From Streptomyces sp. NBC_01551 (GTDB lineage Bacteria; Actinomycetota; Actinomycetes; Streptomycetales; Streptomycetaceae), in contig NZ_JAPEPX010000001.1 of NCBI RefSeq assembly GCF_026339935.1, forward strand, positions 3,777,501 through 3,841,500: a stretch of 64,000 nt of DNA, read 5' to 3'. The notes beneath the pieces were generated by a model. It saw only the letters and a list, made by a program, of their open reading frames with translations, searched no databases and was not told the origin of the DNA. A program made the position numbers and the translations under genes. How positions within the stretch are numbered: position 1 is the stretch's first letter; every line of letters begins with the position of its first letter. This document shows positions 1 through 10,190 of the stretch, in pieces.

Positions 1-1565
<1,565 letters not shown>

Positions 1566-1635
1566 AGTTGCTCGCGTCCACTGTGTTAGTTCTGAAGTAA
1601 CGACCGTGTTGTCATCCGGTTGATATCTTCATAGT

Positions 1636-1754
1636 GTTTCGGTGGTCATAGCGTTAGGGAAACGCCCGGTTACATTCCGAACCCGGAAGCTAAGCCTTTC
1701 AGCGCCGATGGTACTGCAGGGGGGACCCTGTGGGAGAGTAGGACGCCGCCGAAC
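1636..1754 (+). rRNA. rrf: 5S ribosomal RNA
   Basis: A 119-nt 5S gene follows 23S after a ~70-nt spacer. The sequence begins GTTTCGGTGGTCATAGCG, contains the conserved CCGAACCCGGAAG loop near 1678-1690 and ends in a segment complementary to the start (CGCCGCCGAAC), as expected for helix I. It completes the rRNA operon. Confidence 0.95.
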
Positions 1755-1766
1755 AATCATTGTGGG

Positions 1767-1800
1767 AAGCCCCGCACCAGGTAACTGGTGCGGGGCTTTT
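1767..1800 (+). terminator. rRNA operon terminator
   Basis: A strong GC stem (AAGCCCCGCACCAG / CTGGTGCGGGGCTT, loop GTAA) followed by a short T run lies directly after the 5S gene. It is a classical intrinsic terminator that ends the rRNA operon. Confidence 0.93.
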
Positions 1801-1910
1801 CTGCGTTTACGGGTCGGTGGGCCGTTCGCACCAGGCCCGGTCGGGTTGTCCTGCGGATGCCCGGCATGGGGTTCGGGTTGACGCGGTCTGACTACTCGTA
1901 ATGTTGTGAC

Positions 1911-2564
1911 ATGGGCTACGACCTCGTCATCTTCGACAACGACGGCGTGCTGGTGGACAGTGAGCCGCTCGCCAACGGGATCCTCGCCGGGTACCTGAGC
2001 GAGCTGGGACACCCCACCTCCTACGACGAATCCCTCCGCGACTACATGGGGGCGGCCGTGCACCGGGTTCACGACGTCGTCTTCGAGCGGACCGGGGAGC
2101 GGTTGCCGGCCGAATTCGACGAGACCCTCCACGCGCGGACGTTCGCCGCGTTCGAGCGCGAGCTGAAGCCCGTGCCGGGTGTGGAAGACGTGCTCGGGGC
2201 GCTGACCGCGCAGGGGGTGGCGTACTGCCTGGCCTCCTCCGGGACCCACGAGCGGATCCGGGTCGGGCACCGGGCCGCCGGGATCGACGGGTGGTTCGAG
2301 GAGGAGTGGATCTACAGCTCGGAGGACGTCGGGCAGGGGAAGCCCGCCCCGGACCTGTATCTGCACGCGGCGGACCAGATGGGCGTCTTGCCCTCGCGGT
2401 GCGTGGTCGTCGAGGACAGCCCGCTCGGGGTGCGGGCCGCCGTCGCCGCGGGGATGGACGTGTACGCGTTCACCGGGATGCTGCCGGCCGAGCGGCTCCC
2501 TGGGGCCACCGGGTACTTCGGGGACATGAAGCAGCTGATCGGGCTGCTCGGACTGGAGGCCTGA
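1911..2564 (+). CDS. HAD-family hydrolase (beta-phosphoglucomutase-like phosphatase)
   Basis: A 217-residue HAD superfamily phosphatase. Motif I FDNDGVLVDSEP is at about residues 8-19 (nucleophile Asp and general acid Asp), motif II is the Ser in LASSGT near 104, the motif III Lys is in GKPAPDLYL near 143 and motif IV is VVEDSPLG near 165. A helical cap between motifs I and II gives the beta-PGM/phosphoglycolate phosphatase type; the substrate cannot be told. The ATG has no Shine-Dalgarno; TTGACG (1878-1883) and TAATGT (1899-1904) lie just upstream, so a leaderless transcript is possible although the 15-nt spacer is short. It is the first protein gene after the rRNA operon. Confidence 0.88.
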   Translation: MGYDLVIFDNDGVLVDSEPLANGILAGYLSELGHPTSYDESLRDYMGAAVHRVHDVVFERTGERLPAEFDETLHARTFAAFERELKPVPGVEDVLGALTAQGVAYCLASSGTHERIRVGHRAAGIDGWFEEEWIYSSEDVGQGKPAPDLYLHAADQMGVLPSRCVVVEDSPLGVRAAVAAGMDVYAFTGMLPAERLPGATGYFGDMKQLIGLLGLEA

Positions 2565-2655
2565 GCCCGTCCCGTCACCTGCGGGCTGATCACAGCGGAC
2601 ATTGGTGTGTGATCTCTCTACCCACGGGTAGCCCGCGGCCCTACGCTGTGCCGCC

Positions 2656-3882
2656 ATGACAGCTGATGTGCGGCTCCGGCGTGGGCGCGGGGCCCTGGGG
2701 TTCAGTTTCTTCGTGCAGGGCGTGACCTTCGCCCTGCTCGTGACCCGGATCCCGGCCATCCAGGACCGGTACGGGATATCCGACGGGCTGCTGCCCGCCT
2801 TCCTCGCCGCCGTGCCCGTCCTCGCCGGGGTCGCGAGCGTGGCGACCGAGCACCTCGTGAAGCGGATCGCGCCCGCCGCCGTACTGCGGTGGGCGCAGCC
2901 GCTGGTGCTGCTGTCCCTGCTCGGGGTCGGCGCCGGCACGCAGATGTGGCACGTGGCGGTGGCCCTGGGGGCGTTCGGGCTGTCGGTGGGTGCGCTGGAC
3001 GCGTCCATGAACATGCTCGGCGTCAGTCTCCAGCGGGCGTACGGGCGCAGCATCATGCTCGGCTTTCACGCGTCGTACAGTCTCGGCGGGATCGTGGGGG
3101 CGTCGGCGGCCTGGGCCGGGGCGCACTGGCACCTCTCGCTGCTCGCCGGCTACGCCCCGGCGGTGGCCGCGCTGCTGCCGCTCGCGTTCTACGGGAGCCG
3201 GTTCTACGTCGGGCAGCAGGGGCAGGGGCAGGGGCAGGGGGAGGTCGCCGAGAAGGGGCTGGGGGCCGGCGGGTTCACGTTGTTGCTGCCGCTGTGCCTC
3301 GTGATGGCGTGCGCGTACATCGGGGATTCGACGGTCTCGAACTGGAGCGCCAAGTACCTCCAGGACGTGCTGGGGAGCTCGGAGCAGCTGGCGACGGTCC
3401 CGTACAACGTGTACATGGTGACGACCCTGATCGGGCGGGCCGTCGGGGACCTGGGCGTGCGCCGGTTCGGGGCGGTGGCCGTGGTGCGGGTCGGGACGGT
3501 GGTGGCCGCGGGCGGGTTCGCGGTGGTGGCCGCCGCGCCCGGGGCGTGGCTGGGGATGCTCGGGTTCACGCTGCTGGGGATCGGGCTGTGCGTGATCGTG
3601 CCGCAGACGTTCGCGGCCGCCGGCAGGTTGTTCCCCGGGGCGTCGGACACGGCGATCGCTCGGCTGAACATCTTCAATTACGTCGGGTTCCTGATCGGGT
3701 CGCCGCTCGTCGGCGGGATCGGGGACGCGTGGAGCTACCGGGGCGCGATGCTCGTGCCGATGGTGCTGGTGCTGGTGACGCTCTTCTACGCCCGCTCGTT
3801 CGGCGCGGAGGGCGCCCGATACGGTGTCCGGCATGAGCGGCCGCGGGTTGTTGATGTGGGACGAGGCGGTAACGAGGTATGA
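2656..3882 (+). CDS. MFS transporter
   Basis: A 408-residue integral membrane protein with about twelve hydrophobic segments in two halves, typical of the major facilitator superfamily. The cytoplasmic loop between halves (about residues 190-200) holds a short Gly-Gln run. The N-terminal half resembles fucose-permease/YbjJ-type members, but the substrate is unknown. A CTACCC-AC-GGGTAG inverted repeat at 2618-2631 and a TACGCT -10-like hexamer at 2642-2647 precede the ATG, suggesting an operator and a very short leader. Its 3' end overlaps the next gene by about 50 nt, so the two are probably co-transcribed. Confidence 0.88.
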   Translation: MTADVRLRRGRGALGFSFFVQGVTFALLVTRIPAIQDRYGISDGLLPAFLAAVPVLAGVASVATEHLVKRIAPAAVLRWAQPLVLLSLLGVGAGTQMWHVAVALGAFGLSVGALDASMNMLGVSLQRAYGRSIMLGFHASYSLGGIVGASAAWAGAHWHLSLLAGYAPAVAALLPLAFYGSRFYVGQQGQGQGQGEVAEKGLGAGGFTLLLPLCLVMACAYIGDSTVSNWSAKYLQDVLGSSEQLATVPYNVYMVTTLIGRAVGDLGVRRFGAVAVVRVGTVVAAGGFAVVAAAPGAWLGMLGFTLLGIGLCVIVPQTFAAAGRLFPGASDTAIARLNIFNYVGFLIGSPLVGGIGDAWSYRGAMLVPMVLVLVTLFYARSFGAEGARYGVRHERPRVVDVGRGGNEV

Positions 3883-5002
3883 CTTCGGACCGAGCCATCC
3901 GATGGATCCGGTGCGCCTGGCGCTGACCATGGGCCTGGTGCGCGCCTTCGGGCTGGACCGGGCGATGGAGGTACGGGCGGCCCCGGAGGCCGGGGATTCG
4001 ACGCTGCGGCTCGTCCACCGCGAGGACTACGTGGCGGCCGTGCGCGAGGTGTCGGCGGATCCCGGGGTGGCCGACGGTTCGTACGGGCTCGGGACCATGG
4101 ACGATCCGGCGTTCCACGGCATGCACGAGGCGTCCGCGCTGATCGCGGGCCAGTCGGTGGCGGCCGCGGAGGCGATCTGGCACGGGGAGGCCGAGCACGC
4201 GGTGAACTTCGCGGGCGGGCTGCACCACGCGATGCCCGGCGGCGCGGCGGGGTTCTGCGTGTACAACGACGCGGCGCTCGCGATCGCGCGGCTGCTGGAG
4301 CTGGGGGCCGAGCGGGTCGCGTACGTGGACGTGGACGTGCATCACGGCGACGGGGTGCAGGCGGCGTTCTGGGACGACCCGCGGGTGCTGACGATCTCCC
4401 TGCACGAGCATCCCCGGACGCTGTTCCCGCAGACGGGCTGGCCGGAGGAGACGGGCGGGCCGGCCGCCCAGGGCTCGGCGGCGAACGTCGCGCTGCCCGC
4501 CGGGACCGGCGACGAGGGCTGGCTGCGGGCGTTCCACGCGACGGTGCCGGAGCTGCTTGCGGACTTCCGGCCGCAGGTGCTGGTGACGCAGCACGGGGCC
4601 GATACGCACTTCGAGGACCCGCTGGCCCATCTGGCGGTGTCGCTGGACGCGCAGCGGGCCGTGCAGGAGGCCTGTCACCGGCTCGCGCACGAGCACGCGG
4701 GCGGGCGCTGGCTGGCGCTGGGCGGCGGCGGGTACGCGGTGGTGGACGTCGTACCGCGGTCGTGGACGCACCTGGTGGGGATCGCGGCGCACCGGCCGGT
4801 GGATCCGGCGGCGGTGGTCCCGGACGCGTGGCGCGACGAGGTGTACGCGCGGACCCGGCAGCCGGCGCCGGCCCGGATGACGGACGGGCGCGATCCGGCC
4901 TGGCGGGACTGGGACGCGGGCTACGACCCGGCGGACCGGACGGATCAGGCCGTTCTCGCGACGCGGCGGGCGGTGTTCCCGTTGCGTGGCCTGCTCACGT
5001 AA
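3833..5002 (+). CDS. AcuC-like histone deacetylase family protein
   Basis: A 389-residue arginase/deacetylase-fold protein of the class I HDAC/AcuC group. Zn and catalytic features are visible: the HH dyad in GGLHHAMPG (near 126), the Asp/His metal ligands in YVDVDVHHGDG (near 165), a conserved Asp in QHGADTHFEDP (near 254) and the Gly-rich loop LGGGGY (near 299). In Bacillus, AcuC deacetylates acetyl-CoA synthetase; a role in reversing protein acetylation is inferred from that. The chosen ATG gives the usual family start; a GTG at 3824 is an alternative, and both lie inside the 3' end of the MFS gene. Confidence 0.88.
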   Translation: MSGRGLLMWDEAVTRYDFGPSHPMDPVRLALTMGLVRAFGLDRAMEVRAAPEAGDSTLRLVHREDYVAAVREVSADPGVADGSYGLGTMDDPAFHGMHEASALIAGQSVAAAEAIWHGEAEHAVNFAGGLHHAMPGGAAGFCVYNDAALAIARLLELGAERVAYVDVDVHHGDGVQAAFWDDPRVLTISLHEHPRTLFPQTGWPEETGGPAAQGSAANVALPAGTGDEGWLRAFHATVPELLADFRPQVLVTQHGADTHFEDPLAHLAVSLDAQRAVQEACHRLAHEHAGGRWLALGGGGYAVVDVVPRSWTHLVGIAAHRPVDPAAVVPDAWRDEVYARTRQPAPARMTDGRDPAWRDWDAGYDPADRTDQAVLATRRAVFPLRGLLT

Positions 5003-5049
5003 GCCGCTCGCGCGCCGCCCGGGCGCTGTGATGCATCGTTACGCCAACG

Positions 5050-5937
5050 GTGGGGCTCCTCAGCGGAATTGATGATCCGTCGGATTCGTTGCGGCAGCAT
5101 CGGAGGGTGTTGAGCACCGCCGCGCTGCGCGCGCATCTGCTGGCCGCCCGGTTGGCCGGGCCCGTCGCGACGTCCCGGGAGGAGAGCCTGCGCAGTTACC
5201 GGCTGTTCGCGGCGCGCGATCCGCGGGTGATGCTGGGGCTCGATCCGGAGTGGTGCTGGGGCGAGGGTGACTTACTGCGGCTGATGGCGGACAAGTGCGG
5301 GGTCTCGGCGGACCCTTCGCACGTCAGCGGCCCGGACGTGATCGATCCGGAGCGGACGGTGGCGGCCCTGGAGGCGTTCGCGGAGCGGCTGCGCGAGGCG
5401 GCCGGGGCGCGGTCGCCCGTCCTGCTCGGGACGGGGCATCCGCACCGGCTCCTGGGCTTCTACGTCAGCTTGGCGCAGGCGTTGTCGGCGGCGGGATGTG
5501 ATGTCCTCACCCCGGCGCAGGGGGCCGGTGTCGACATGGCGACCCGGTTCGGCGTACGCCCGCACCGCATCGATTACGTACGGGGGGTCGCACTGGTGCG
5601 GGAACCCGGCGCGCGGCCACCCGGGAGTGCCACCGGCGCGCACACCCATTCACCGCTGCCGGTTCGGATCGCGCTCGGGGCGCTGGCGGAGGCCGGCGGG
5701 CCGCTGCCGGAGCTGGTGGTGGGGGATCACGGGTGGGTCTGCGGCGCAGGTCAGCTCGGTGTGGACGCGATCGGCCTGGCGGACACGGATGATCCGGCGC
5801 TGTTCGTGGGAGAGGCCGAGGGGCGCGTCGCGGTGGCCGTTCCGCTTGATGACGGGGTGCGCTCGGACTACTACCGACCGCTCACTCGGTATGTACTCCA
5901 TCGGGCGAGTCTTTCGGTGGGCCAGGAGTGGCTGTAG
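5050..5937 (+). CDS. Phosphatase-like protein of unknown substrate, contains a TTA codon
   Basis: A 295-residue soluble protein of a family conserved beside the bldN locus in streptomycetes and usually labelled phosphatase; I see no decisive catalytic motif, though GTGHPHRLLGFY near residue 137, THSPLPVR near 200 and VGDHGWVCGAG near 223 are its most conserved-looking blocks. Codon 75 (5272-5274) is TTA, the rare Leu codon read by the bldA tRNA, so translation may be limited to later growth. The start is uncertain: the GTG at 5050 has no ribosome-binding site, while a GTG at 5107 (giving MLSTAALRAH) follows GGAGG too closely. Function is therefore open. Confidence 0.72.
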   Translation: MGLLSGIDDPSDSLRQHRRVLSTAALRAHLLAARLAGPVATSREESLRSYRLFAARDPRVMLGLDPEWCWGEGDLLRLMADKCGVSADPSHVSGPDVIDPERTVAALEAFAERLREAAGARSPVLLGTGHPHRLLGFYVSLAQALSAAGCDVLTPAQGAGVDMATRFGVRPHRIDYVRGVALVREPGARPPGSATGAHTHSPLPVRIALGALAEAGGPLPELVVGDHGWVCGAGQLGVDAIGLADTDDPALFVGEAEGRVAVAVPLDDGVRSDYYRPLTRYVLHRASLSVGQEWL

Positions 5938-6051
5938 CTCCTCTTCCCCACTCGTATCACACGCCCCTACTCTGGGGAGTGAGCGTGCGACGACGAGGAG
6001 TAACCGGAGGGGAAGCCGGTGCCCGTCATGCGCGGAAGGTCAAGGTGTGTC

Positions 6052-6261
6052 ATGGCTGCTGGCGAGAGGCCTCTCAGCGAGGTCGTGTTCCTGACCGTGG
6101 CAGAGGTTGCCTCGGTGATGCGAGTGTCGAAGATGACCGTGTACCGCCTGGTGCACAACGGTCATCTGCCCGCAATCCGGGTGGGCCGGTCCTTCCGGGT
6201 CCCCGAAAACGCGGTCCACGAGTACCTTCGAGAGTCCTATGTGGGGGTGGAGTCGGCCTGA
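6052..6261 (+). CDS. BldC-like helix-turn-helix DNA-binding protein (BdtA-like)
   Basis: A 69-residue winged-helix protein of the MerR/excisionase class. The helix-turn-helix is in LTVAEVASVMRVSKMTVYRL and the wing in IRVGRSFRVPENAVHEYL, an architecture close to BldC. Its place upstream of bS22 and bldN matches S. coelicolor SCO3328, which I recall as bdtA, a BldD target; this name is from memory. The start used here (AAGG 6 nt upstream) gives the usual family N-terminus. A GTG at 6019 behind a stronger GGAGGGGA would add eleven residues. A regulatory role in development is inferred from position and fold only. Confidence 0.85.
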   Translation: MAAGERPLSEVVFLTVAEVASVMRVSKMTVYRLVHNGHLPAIRVGRSFRVPENAVHEYLRESYVGVESA

Positions 6262-6393
6262 GGGGGACACCTCGGCTCCCCGCGGATGCCCTCGGATTAC
6301 AAGCTCAGAGCTCGGGCGGGTAGGCTAGGCCGACGTAGGTCGTGTGGGCCCAGACGCCCCGCACCGAGTGAAGAGAAGTGAGCGAGGGTAGTC

Positions 6394-6492
6394 GTGGGCT
6401 CTGTTATCAAGAAGCGGCGCAAGCGGATGGCTAAGAAGAAGCACCGCAAGCTGCTCAAGCGCACCCGCGTCCAGCGTCGTAACAAGAAGTAA
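6394..6492 (+). CDS. Small ribosomal peptide bS22 (AURKAIP1/COX24 domain)
   Basis: A 32-residue, extremely basic peptide starting [17 protein letters not shown] and ending RVQRRNKK. It closely matches the actinobacterial bS22 peptide found near the decoding centre of mycobacterial 30S subunits and belongs to the AURKAIP1/COX24 family. The GTG start has GAGGG about six nt upstream. It is followed at once by a strong hairpin terminator, so it is probably monocistronic. It is easily missed because of its length. Confidence 0.92.
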   Translation: MGSVIKKRRKRMAKKKHRKLLKRTRVQRRNKK

Positions 6493-6513
6493 ACGGCAGC
6501 TGTACGTGTTCTC

Positions 6514-6548
6514 CGCAGCCCCTCCACCATCCTGGTGGAGGGGCTGCG
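6514..6548 (+). terminator. Terminator after bS22 gene
   Basis: A 15-bp perfect stem (CGCAGCCCCTCCACC / GGTGGAGGGGCTGCG) without a T tract, the common streptomycete type. It lies between the bS22 stop and the next gene and argues against the upstream GTG at 6549 as the epimerase start. Confidence 0.85.
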
Positions 6549-6587
6549 GTGCAGCCGGGGGACTTCTTCGAGGGAGGCGCTGAGCTC

Positions 6588-7661
6588 GTGGGGAAGGTCG
6601 TGCTCGTCACCGGGGCTGCCCGGCAGCTGGGAGGCCGCTTCGTGCGCCGTATCCAGCGCGACCCGGAAGTGGACCGGGTGATCGCCGTGGACGCGGTGAC
6701 CCCGCCGCACCGGCTCGGATCGGCCGAGTTCGTCCGTACGGACATCAGACAGTCGGCGATCGTGCGCGTGCTGGCCGAGCACGCCGTGGACACGGTGGTC
6801 CACCTGGCGGTCACCGGAGGCACCGCGGTGCCGGGTGGCGGCCGCAGCACCGTCAAGGAAACCAACGTCATCGGGACCATGCAGCTCCTCGGGGCCTGCC
6901 AGAAGTCCCCGACGGTCCGGCGGCTCGTGGTGAAGTCCAGTACCAGCGTGTACGGGGGCACCTCGCGGGATCCGGCCGTCTTCACCGAGACCACGCAGCC
7001 GAAGTCGCTGCCGTCGGGCGGCTTCGCCAAGGACGCCGCCGAGGTCGAGGGCTACGTACGGGGCTTCGCGCGCCGGCGGCCCGACGTGGCCGTGTGCGTG
7101 CTGCGTTTCGCGAACATCCTGGGGCCCTACGCCGACTCGGCGCTCGCCGAGTACTTCTCGATGCCGGTGATGCCGACGGTGCTGGGCTACGACCCGCGGC
7201 TCCAGTTCGTGCACGAGGACGACGTCGTGGACGTGCTGCGGCTGGCGGCGCGCGAGCCCCGGCGCGGGACGCTGAACAGCGGGACCTTCAACATCGCGGG
7301 CGACGGCGTGATGCTGCTGTCGCAGTGCTCGCGGCGGCTGGGGCGGCCCACGGTGCCGCTGCTGCTGCCCGCGGTGACGTGGGTGGGGGCCGCGCTGCGG
7401 GCGGTGGGGGTCACGGACTTCTCGCCCGAGCAGATCAGGCTGCTGACGCACGGGCGGGTCGTGGAGACCGCGCAGATGCGCGACACCCTGGGGTTCAAGC
7501 CGATGTACACCACCGCCGAGACCTTCCTCGACTTCGCGCGGAGCCGGGGGAACGGGCTGCTGCCGCCGGAGCGGGCGGCGCGGGCGGTGGACCGCGTGGC
7601 CGAGGTGCTGAACGCGGATCTGACGAGTGCCGGGGCTACGGCTGAGGGAGCGAAGCGATAG
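6588..7661 (+). CDS. NAD-dependent epimerase/dehydratase family protein (extended SDR)
   Basis: A 357-residue extended short-chain dehydrogenase. The Rossmann nucleotide site is at the very N-terminus (VLVTGAARQLGG, about residues 4-15) and an STSVYGG active-site-type segment lies near 125-131; the YxxxK motif is degenerate, with no obvious Tyr-Lys pair after it, so catalytic activity is uncertain. The GTG start follows GAGGGAGG and puts the dinucleotide motif at the usual place. The next gene starts within the stop codon (TAGTG), so the pair is translationally coupled. Conserved next to the acyltransferase and bldN in streptomycetes; a lipid or envelope substrate is inferred from this. Confidence 0.86.
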   Translation: MGKVVLVTGAARQLGGRFVRRIQRDPEVDRVIAVDAVTPPHRLGSAEFVRTDIRQSAIVRVLAEHAVDTVVHLAVTGGTAVPGGGRSTVKETNVIGTMQLLGACQKSPTVRRLVVKSSTSVYGGTSRDPAVFTETTQPKSLPSGGFAKDAAEVEGYVRGFARRRPDVAVCVLRFANILGPYADSALAEYFSMPVMPTVLGYDPRLQFVHEDDVVDVLRLAAREPRRGTLNSGTFNIAGDGVMLLSQCSRRLGRPTVPLLLPAVTWVGAALRAVGVTDFSPEQIRLLTHGRVVETAQMRDTLGFKPMYTTAETFLDFARSRGNGLLPPERAARAVDRVAEVLNADLTSAGATAEGAKR

Positions 7662-8650
7662 TGGCGGACGCCAAGGTCATTCCGTTCGACGAGGACCGGC
7701 CGAGGCGGCGTCCGCCGCGCCGGGTGCGGGTCGCCGCGGCGGCGGAGCCGGAGGCGGTGGCGCCGGACGCGGCGTCAGAGCGGCCCCTGGAGCCCGTGGA
7801 GGCGGGTGGCGGCAGCTGGGACCGGCGGATCGCCGGCGGGCTGGCGTTCCTGCGGCGGCGGGTCACCGGGGAGTACGAGGTCGACGACTTCGGCTACGAC
7901 AAGGAGCTGACGGACCAGGTCCTGATGTCCTTGTTGCGGCCGCTGTACGACAAGTACTTCCGGGTCGAGGTCAAGGGCATCGAGAACATCCCGAAGGAGG
8001 GCGGCGCGCTGATCGTGGCGAACCACTCCGGGACTCTCCCGCTGGACGGCCTGATGATGCAGGTCGCGGTGCACGACCACCACCCGGCGCAACGGCACCT
8101 GCGGCTGCTGGCGGCGGACCTGGTGTTCATGCTGCCGGTGGTCAACGAGCTGGCGCGCAAGGCGGGGCACACCCTGGCGTGCGCGGAGGACGCGCAGCGG
8201 CTGCTGGAGGCCGGGGAGCTGGTCGGTGTCATGCCGGAGGGCTTCAAGGGGATAGGGAAGCCGTTCGGAGAGCGGTACAAGCTCCAGCGGTTCGGGCGGG
8301 GCGGGTTCGTGTCGACCGCGCTGCGGGCGGGGACGCCGATCGTGCCGTGCTCGATCGTGGGGGCGGAGGAGATCTACCCGATGGTCGGCAACGCGAAGAC
8401 GCTGGCGCGCCTGCTGGGGGTCCCGTACTTCCCGATCACGCCGACGTTCCCGTGGCTGGGGCCGCTGGGGGCGGTGCCGTTGCCGACGAAGTGGACCATC
8501 CAGTTCGGCGAGCCGATCGCCACGGACGGGTATCCGCCGGAGGCGGCGGAGGACCCGATGCTGATGTTCAACCTCACGGACCAGGTGCGGGAGCAGATCC
8601 AGCACACCCTGTACCGCTTGCTCGTGCAGCGGCGGTCCGTGTTCTTCTGA
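7661..8650 (+). CDS. Lysophospholipid acyltransferase family protein (MGAT-like)
   Basis: A 329-residue acyltransferase of the LPLAT/PlsC superfamily. The catalytic His block is NHSGTLPLDG near residue 122, with H and D spaced as in MGAT-like members, and the phosphate-binding block is MPEGFKG near 192. The first ~70 residues are a charged, Pro/Ala/Arg-rich extension; no clear transmembrane helix is seen, so peripheral membrane association is likely. It should transfer acyl chains to a glycerol-type lipid, exact acceptor unknown. It is coupled to the upstream epimerase by a 1-nt overlap. Confidence 0.87.
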   Translation: MADAKVIPFDEDRPRRRPPRRVRVAAAAEPEAVAPDAASERPLEPVEAGGGSWDRRIAGGLAFLRRRVTGEYEVDDFGYDKELTDQVLMSLLRPLYDKYFRVEVKGIENIPKEGGALIVANHSGTLPLDGLMMQVAVHDHHPAQRHLRLLAADLVFMLPVVNELARKAGHTLACAEDAQRLLEAGELVGVMPEGFKGIGKPFGERYKLQRFGRGGFVSTALRAGTPIVPCSIVGAEEIYPMVGNAKTLARLLGVPYFPITPTFPWLGPLGAVPLPTKWTIQFGEPIATDGYPPEAAEDPMLMFNLTDQVREQIQHTLYRLLVQRRSVFF

Positions 8651-8662
8651 CCCCACGCGTCG

Positions 8663-8697
8663 AACGCCGGCGAGGCTGGATTGGCCTCGCCGGCGTT
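8663..8697. terminator. Bidirectional terminator between convergent genes
   Basis: A long GC stem (AACGCCGGCGAGGC / GCCTCGCCGGCGTT, loop TGGATTG) between the convergent acyltransferase and rsbN genes. The core CGCCGGCGAGGCTGGA is also the core of a repeat widely dispersed in Streptomyces intergenic regions. Confidence 0.85.
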
Positions 8698-8712
8698 CGT
8701 TTACCCGGCCCG

Positions 8713-9933
8713 CTACTCCGGTGCGCCCTCCGCGCCCAGGCCCAGGCCCGGGAGGAGGCCCGGCAGGAGGGGTGGGAGGGTGATGTCCGGCTTCGGGAGT
8801 TCCGGGGTGACCGCCGAGGGGGCGGGGGACTGGCCCGAGGGCGGGTTCAGGAGCTCGCCCGTACCCCCCAGGAGGCCGCCGGAGGCCGGGGACTTGCTGG
8901 TGGCGCCCCCCGCCGGGGATGACGGACCGGCGGGGTGGCCGCCGGCCGTCGGGGTGCCCGGGGAGGCGGCGGGCTGCTGCTTCCCGGCGGGCGTGCTCGG
9001 CTTGGCCGAGGACGGTCCCGTCCCGCCGCGGGTCTGCTCCGGTGGCTTCGGGAGCAGGTTCTGTAGCGGCGCCACGTCTTCGTCTATGGCCTGGAAGACC
9101 GACTCCACCTCTCCGCCGACGTCGCCCAGCTGTGGCGGGAGCTTGTCGCGGAGCTTTCCCCACGCGTCGCGGTGCGAGCGGGAGAACGACGACAGGGCCT
9201 GGATCGGGCCGAGCGAGCCGTCCCGTTCGTACGCGGCCTGGAGGAGCCGGTGGCCCTCCGACGCGTCGTGCTTCATGCCGGCCAGCGCCCGGCGGATCTC
9301 GCCCAGGGACTCGTGGTCCAGGACGCCCGTACGGCCGCGCTCCATCAGCCGGCGGGCCTCCGACAGGCGGTTCGAGGCCTGGTCGAGATAGAGCTCGCCC
9401 CGGTCCGAATCGTCGTCGGCCATCCCCAGCTTCAGATCCTCCATGCCCCGCTTGACGGGGTAGAGGGAGTCACCCGGCAGGGCGTCCGTGCTGGCAGCGG
9501 CCACTCCGCTGAATGCCCCCGCGGCCACACCGACGGTGAGGCCGCCCGCTGCGATGCCCTTGGACCAGCGGGAGCGGGGCCGCAATTTCCGGAGCGAGGT
9601 CGCCCGGTGGGCGCCGCGGCCGGTCCGCTGCTCGGGCACCAGAGGGTCCGAGGCGGCACCGCCCCCGGCCCTCTCCTCCAGCACCATGGCCTCCATGGCG
9701 GCAACGAGCTGTGCTCGCTGCACCACTTTGACCTCGGGATCCAGCTCCGGGCGCGGCATACGTTCACCGAGCACGTTCGCCAGGGCCAACAACCGGTCGT
9801 GGTCAGCAGGTTCGGCAGGTGCCTCGGACTGCTCGGCCGCCGGGTCCGGTTCCGAAGGATCGGATGGGTTCCGATCCTCCAGGGCCTGGGCGAAGGCGTT
9901 CGCCCGCCGGTGCGGAGTCACGTTCGCGATCAC
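8713..9933 (-). CDS. rsbN: Anti-sigma factor RsbN (controls sigma-BldN)
   Basis: A 406-residue single-pass membrane protein downstream of bldN on the same strand, the arrangement known for RsbN, the specific anti-sigma of sigma-BldN. The cytoplasmic N-terminal domain (about 1-120) should bind the sigma factor; a hydrophobic segment GIAAGGLTVGVAAGAFSGVA (about 125-146) crosses the membrane; the extracytoplasmic part starts with a DUF5667-type region (ALPGDSLYPVKRGMEDLKL) and ends in a long Pro/Ser/Gly-rich tail. The second GTG (9931-9933) is used because GAGGAGG sits 8 nt upstream; the GTG at 9940-9942 overlaps that ribosome-binding site. Confidence 0.93.
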   Translation of the reverse strand: MIANVTPHRRANAFAQALEDRNPSDPSEPDPAAEQSEAPAEPADHDRLLALANVLGERMPRPELDPEVKVVQRAQLVAAMEAMVLEERAGGGAASDPLVPEQRTGRGAHRATSLRKLRPRSRWSKGIAAGGLTVGVAAGAFSGVAAASTDALPGDSLYPVKRGMEDLKLGMADDDSDRGELYLDQASNRLSEARRLMERGRTGVLDHESLGEIRRALAGMKHDASEGHRLLQAAYERDGSLGPIQALSSFSRSHRDAWGKLRDKLPPQLGDVGGEVESVFQAIDEDVAPLQNLLPKPPEQTRGGTGPSSAKPSTPAGKQQPAASPGTPTAGGHPAGPSSPAGGATSKSPASGGLLGGTGELLNPPSGQSPAPSAVTPELPKPDITLPPLLPGLLPGLGLGAEGAPE

Positions 9934-10063
9934 TGGCGGCACCTCCTCTCGTCATGACGATCGACTCCCCAAGGTGTCCGGAAGGTTGCCTTCCTTGAGC
10001 ACATCCACCCTTTCGGGTGAGCGGCTTCGGGCAGGGCGTGTCCACAGGGAGCCTGCATTCCGC

Positions 10064-10092
10064 ACAACGAGCGGCGCGGCACTTGGGTTACG
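10064..10092 (-). promoter_or_regulatory. Candidate sigma-BldN-type promoter of rsbN
   Basis: On the minus strand CGTAAC (10087-10092) is followed after 17 nt by CGTTGT (10064-10069), about 130 nt before the rsbN start. This resembles my recollection of the sigma-BldN consensus (CGTAAC / CGTTG). It lies in the 257-nt gap between bldN and rsbN, where a sigma-BldN-dependent rsbN promoter is known in Streptomyces. Confidence 0.5.
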
Positions 10093-10190
10093 GACGAAGG
10101 ATGATCGGACCACAGCGTCATCAGAGTCAGGTTGTTTTGTCGTGTAGGCGCGGCAGCGGGCGGGGGAGTGACGTCGGTGCGGGGGCACCC

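Noticed and set aside
7995..8060. Unusual HX6D spacing in the acyltransferase active site
   Set aside because: MGAT-like members of the LPLAT superfamily have this NH-GxLP-D form, so it is not an anomaly.
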